Origin: Clostridia bacterium
GTDB taxonomy: Bacteria > Bacillota > Clostridia > Saccharofermentanales > UBA5734
Direction: 5' to 3'
NCBI GenBank assembly: GCA_018056585.1
Contig: JAGPFK010000125.1
Coordinates: 1-5,500 of the forward strand
Length of the DNA stretch: 5,500 bases
Notes under the pieces: model-generated
What the model was told of the DNA's origin: nothing
Databases searched by the model: none
Seen by the model: the letters and a program-made list of their open reading frames with translations, nothing else
Program-made: the position numbers and the translations under genes
In this document: in pieces, positions 4,471 to 5,500 of the stretch
Layout of the letters: each line of letters starts with the position of its first letter
How positions within the stretch are numbered: the stretch's first letter is position 1

Positions 4471-4758
4471 CTAGCGGCGCTTTCGGAGCTCTTTTTCAAC
4501 CTCTTCAAGAGTCACTTCCTGCTCAACCAAAAGAACGCACAGGTGATAAAGCAAATCAGCGGCTTCATAGGTCACCTCATCAGAGTTCCTGTTTTTTGCT
4601 GCAATGATAACTTCTGCCGCTTCTTCGCCGATTTTTTTGCATATTTTATCAAGACCCTTGCTCAGTAAATAGTTTGTGTAGGATCCTTCTTTAGGATTTT
4701 CCTGCCGGTCTAAAATTACGTCATATACTTCATCTAAAATACTCCCTATTTGGCTCAT
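4471..4758 (-). CDS. hisE: Phosphoribosyl-ATP pyrophosphohydrolase (HisE)
   Basis: HisE carries out the second step of histidine synthesis, splitting pyrophosphate from phosphoribosyl-ATP to give phosphoribosyl-AMP, the substrate of HisI. The 95-residue, all-helical protein has the MazG-like signature: [14 protein letters not shown] (42-55) with metal-binding glutamates 45, 46 and 49, and [13 protein letters not shown] (65-77) with E65 and D68. I start it at the ATG at 4756-4758 ([10 protein letters not shown]), which has AAGGAG six bases upstream. An in-frame extension of 55 codons to 4923 shows no family similarity and runs over hisI in another frame. It overlaps the end of the preceding hisF-hisI gene by 29 bases, so translation is probably coupled. 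Many bacteria fuse hisI to hisE; here hisE stands alone. Confidence 0.96.
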   Translation of the reverse strand: MSQIGSILDEVYDVILDRQENPKEGSYTNYLLSKGLDKICKKIGEEAAEVIIAAKNRNSDEVTYEAADLLYHLCVLLVEQEVTLEEVEKELRKRR

Positions 4759-5500
4759 TGTTTTCTCCTTCATCAAAAAGCAGTGTATCGAGGGGCCTGT
4801 AAAAACAGGATCTGTGTCCTGTATGGCAAGCAGGCCCGAATGACCTGACGTCAGCCAGCAGGCTGTCCGCGTCGCAATCCGACAAGATTTGGAAAACCTG
4901 TTGAAAATGACCGGACCGCTCACCTTTAAGCCACAGTTTATTTCGGCTTCGGCTGTGAAAATGCATCAAACCGCTGTCCAGTGTTTCATATAAAGCTTCT
5001 TCATCCATAAAGGCCTGCATGTAAAGGGTCCCGTCTGAAACATCGCGCACAACAACAGGCACCAAACCCTGCGGGTCTTTTTTCAGTTTCTGCCAAATCA
5101 GGCAGGCCGCATCGGGTCCGGCAGGCAAATGCCGTTCCGGAAGCTCCTCACAAGATAGAATATTTTGCTCCTCCCGCGGCAACCGGACCGGGATGCCGCG
5201 CAAAGCCAGATATCGCTTCAGATTCGGTATGGCAACATCGCCGAAATGGAAAAGGCCGGCAGCTAAAACCGCGTCTGCCTGACCAACGACAATCGCATCA
5301 TAAAAGTCCTTCAGACATCCCGCGCCGCCTGACGCAATGACCGGAACAGAAACGGCTTCGGCCACCTGTTTCGTGATTTCGAGATCATATCCTGATCGGG
5401 TGCCATCCTTATCCATGCTGGTCAAAAGAATTTCGCCGGCACCCAGCGCCTCCGCCTTTTTAGCCCAGTCAACCGCTTCCAGCCCGGTATGGTACGTCCC
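4730..5500 (-). CDS. HisF-HisI fusion: imidazole glycerol phosphate synthase cyclase subunit joined to phosphoribosyl-AMP cyclohydrolase (5' end outside window)
   Basis: One uninterrupted frame enters from the right edge; 256 residues are visible. Residues 1-107 are the C-terminal part of HisF, which makes IGP and AICAR in step five with HisH. They include [14 protein letters not shown] (21-34), the phosphate-binding VIASGGAGC (54-62) and the GLFHFGD strand end (82-88); HisF normally stops about at VRL (105-107). A linker with no methionine (108-143) leads into HisI (144-235), which opens the purine ring of PR-AMP in step three. Its marks are [17 protein letters not shown] (182-198), the Mg-binding DCDADSLL (208-215) and zinc cysteines in [12 protein letters not shown] (222-233). 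The HisI catalytic set looks intact; the HisF N-terminal half, with its key aspartates, is outside. The fused order is unusual compared with HisI-HisE. A ribosome-binding-like GGGAGGAG survives at the joint (5168-5175). Confidence 0.92.
   Translation of the reverse strand, partial: GTYHTGLEAVDWAKKAEALGAGEILLTSMDKDGTRSGYDLEITKQVAEAVSVPVIASGGAGCLKDFYDAIVVGQADAVLAAGLFHFGDVAIPNLKRYLALRGIPVRLPREEQNILSCEELPERHLPAGPDAACLIWQKLKKDPQGLVPVVVRDVSDGTLYMQAFMDEEALYETLDSGLMHFHSRSRNKLWLKGERSGHFQQVFQILSDCDADSLLADVRSFGPACHTGHRSCFYRPLDTLLFDEGENNEPNREYFR

Noticed and set aside
4759..4923. 55-codon N-terminal extension of hisE
   Set aside because: It reads through the hisI domain in the wrong frame and shows no HisE similarity; the ATG at 4758 has a good ribosome binding site.

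Overview
The window is a housekeeping stretch of a bacterial chromosome, and every gene I can support is read from the minus strand. It looks like a Firmicute (Clostridia- or Erysipelotrichia-like). The evidence is a Gram-positive-type L10 leader with attenuator ahead of rplJ, near-consensus sigma-A promoters, strong GGAGG-type ribosome binding sites, CCA ends encoded in all four tRNA genes, and the gene order rpmG-secE-nusG-rplK-rplA-rplJ-rplL. I cannot name the genus.

Layout in transcription order (right to left). At 5500-4471 is the end of a histidine operon: the C-terminal part of HisF joined in frame to a complete HisI domain, then a separate hisE that overlaps it by 29 bases. Only 23 bases after hisE, with no convincing terminator, a strong promoter (4419-4447) starts the ribosomal/transcription cluster: rpmG (L33), secE (translocase subunit with an odd Thr/Pro-rich tail), nusG, rplK (L11) and rplA (L1). 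A two-part hairpin ahead of rplK is a candidate L1 translational operator. A second consensus promoter (1849-1877) lies between rplA and rplJ and starts the L10 leader, whose attenuator hairpin precedes rplJ (L10) and rplL (L7/L12).

After rplL the usual rpoB-rpoC pair is not present. There is instead a large hairpin, a third strong promoter (652-681) and a four-gene tRNA array (Met-CAU, Glu-UUC, Val-CAC, Cys-GCA). The array ends in a hairpin, and directly after it begins what looks like the 5' part (domain I) of a group II intron running off the left edge.

The genes serve translation (L33, L11, L1, L10, L12, tRNAs), coupled transcription (NusG), protein export (SecE) and the middle steps of histidine synthesis. 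I see no convincing undescribed system. The most unusual points are the HisF-HisI fusion, the SecE tail, the rplL-tRNA junction in place of rplL-rpoB, and the intron sitting at a terminator.
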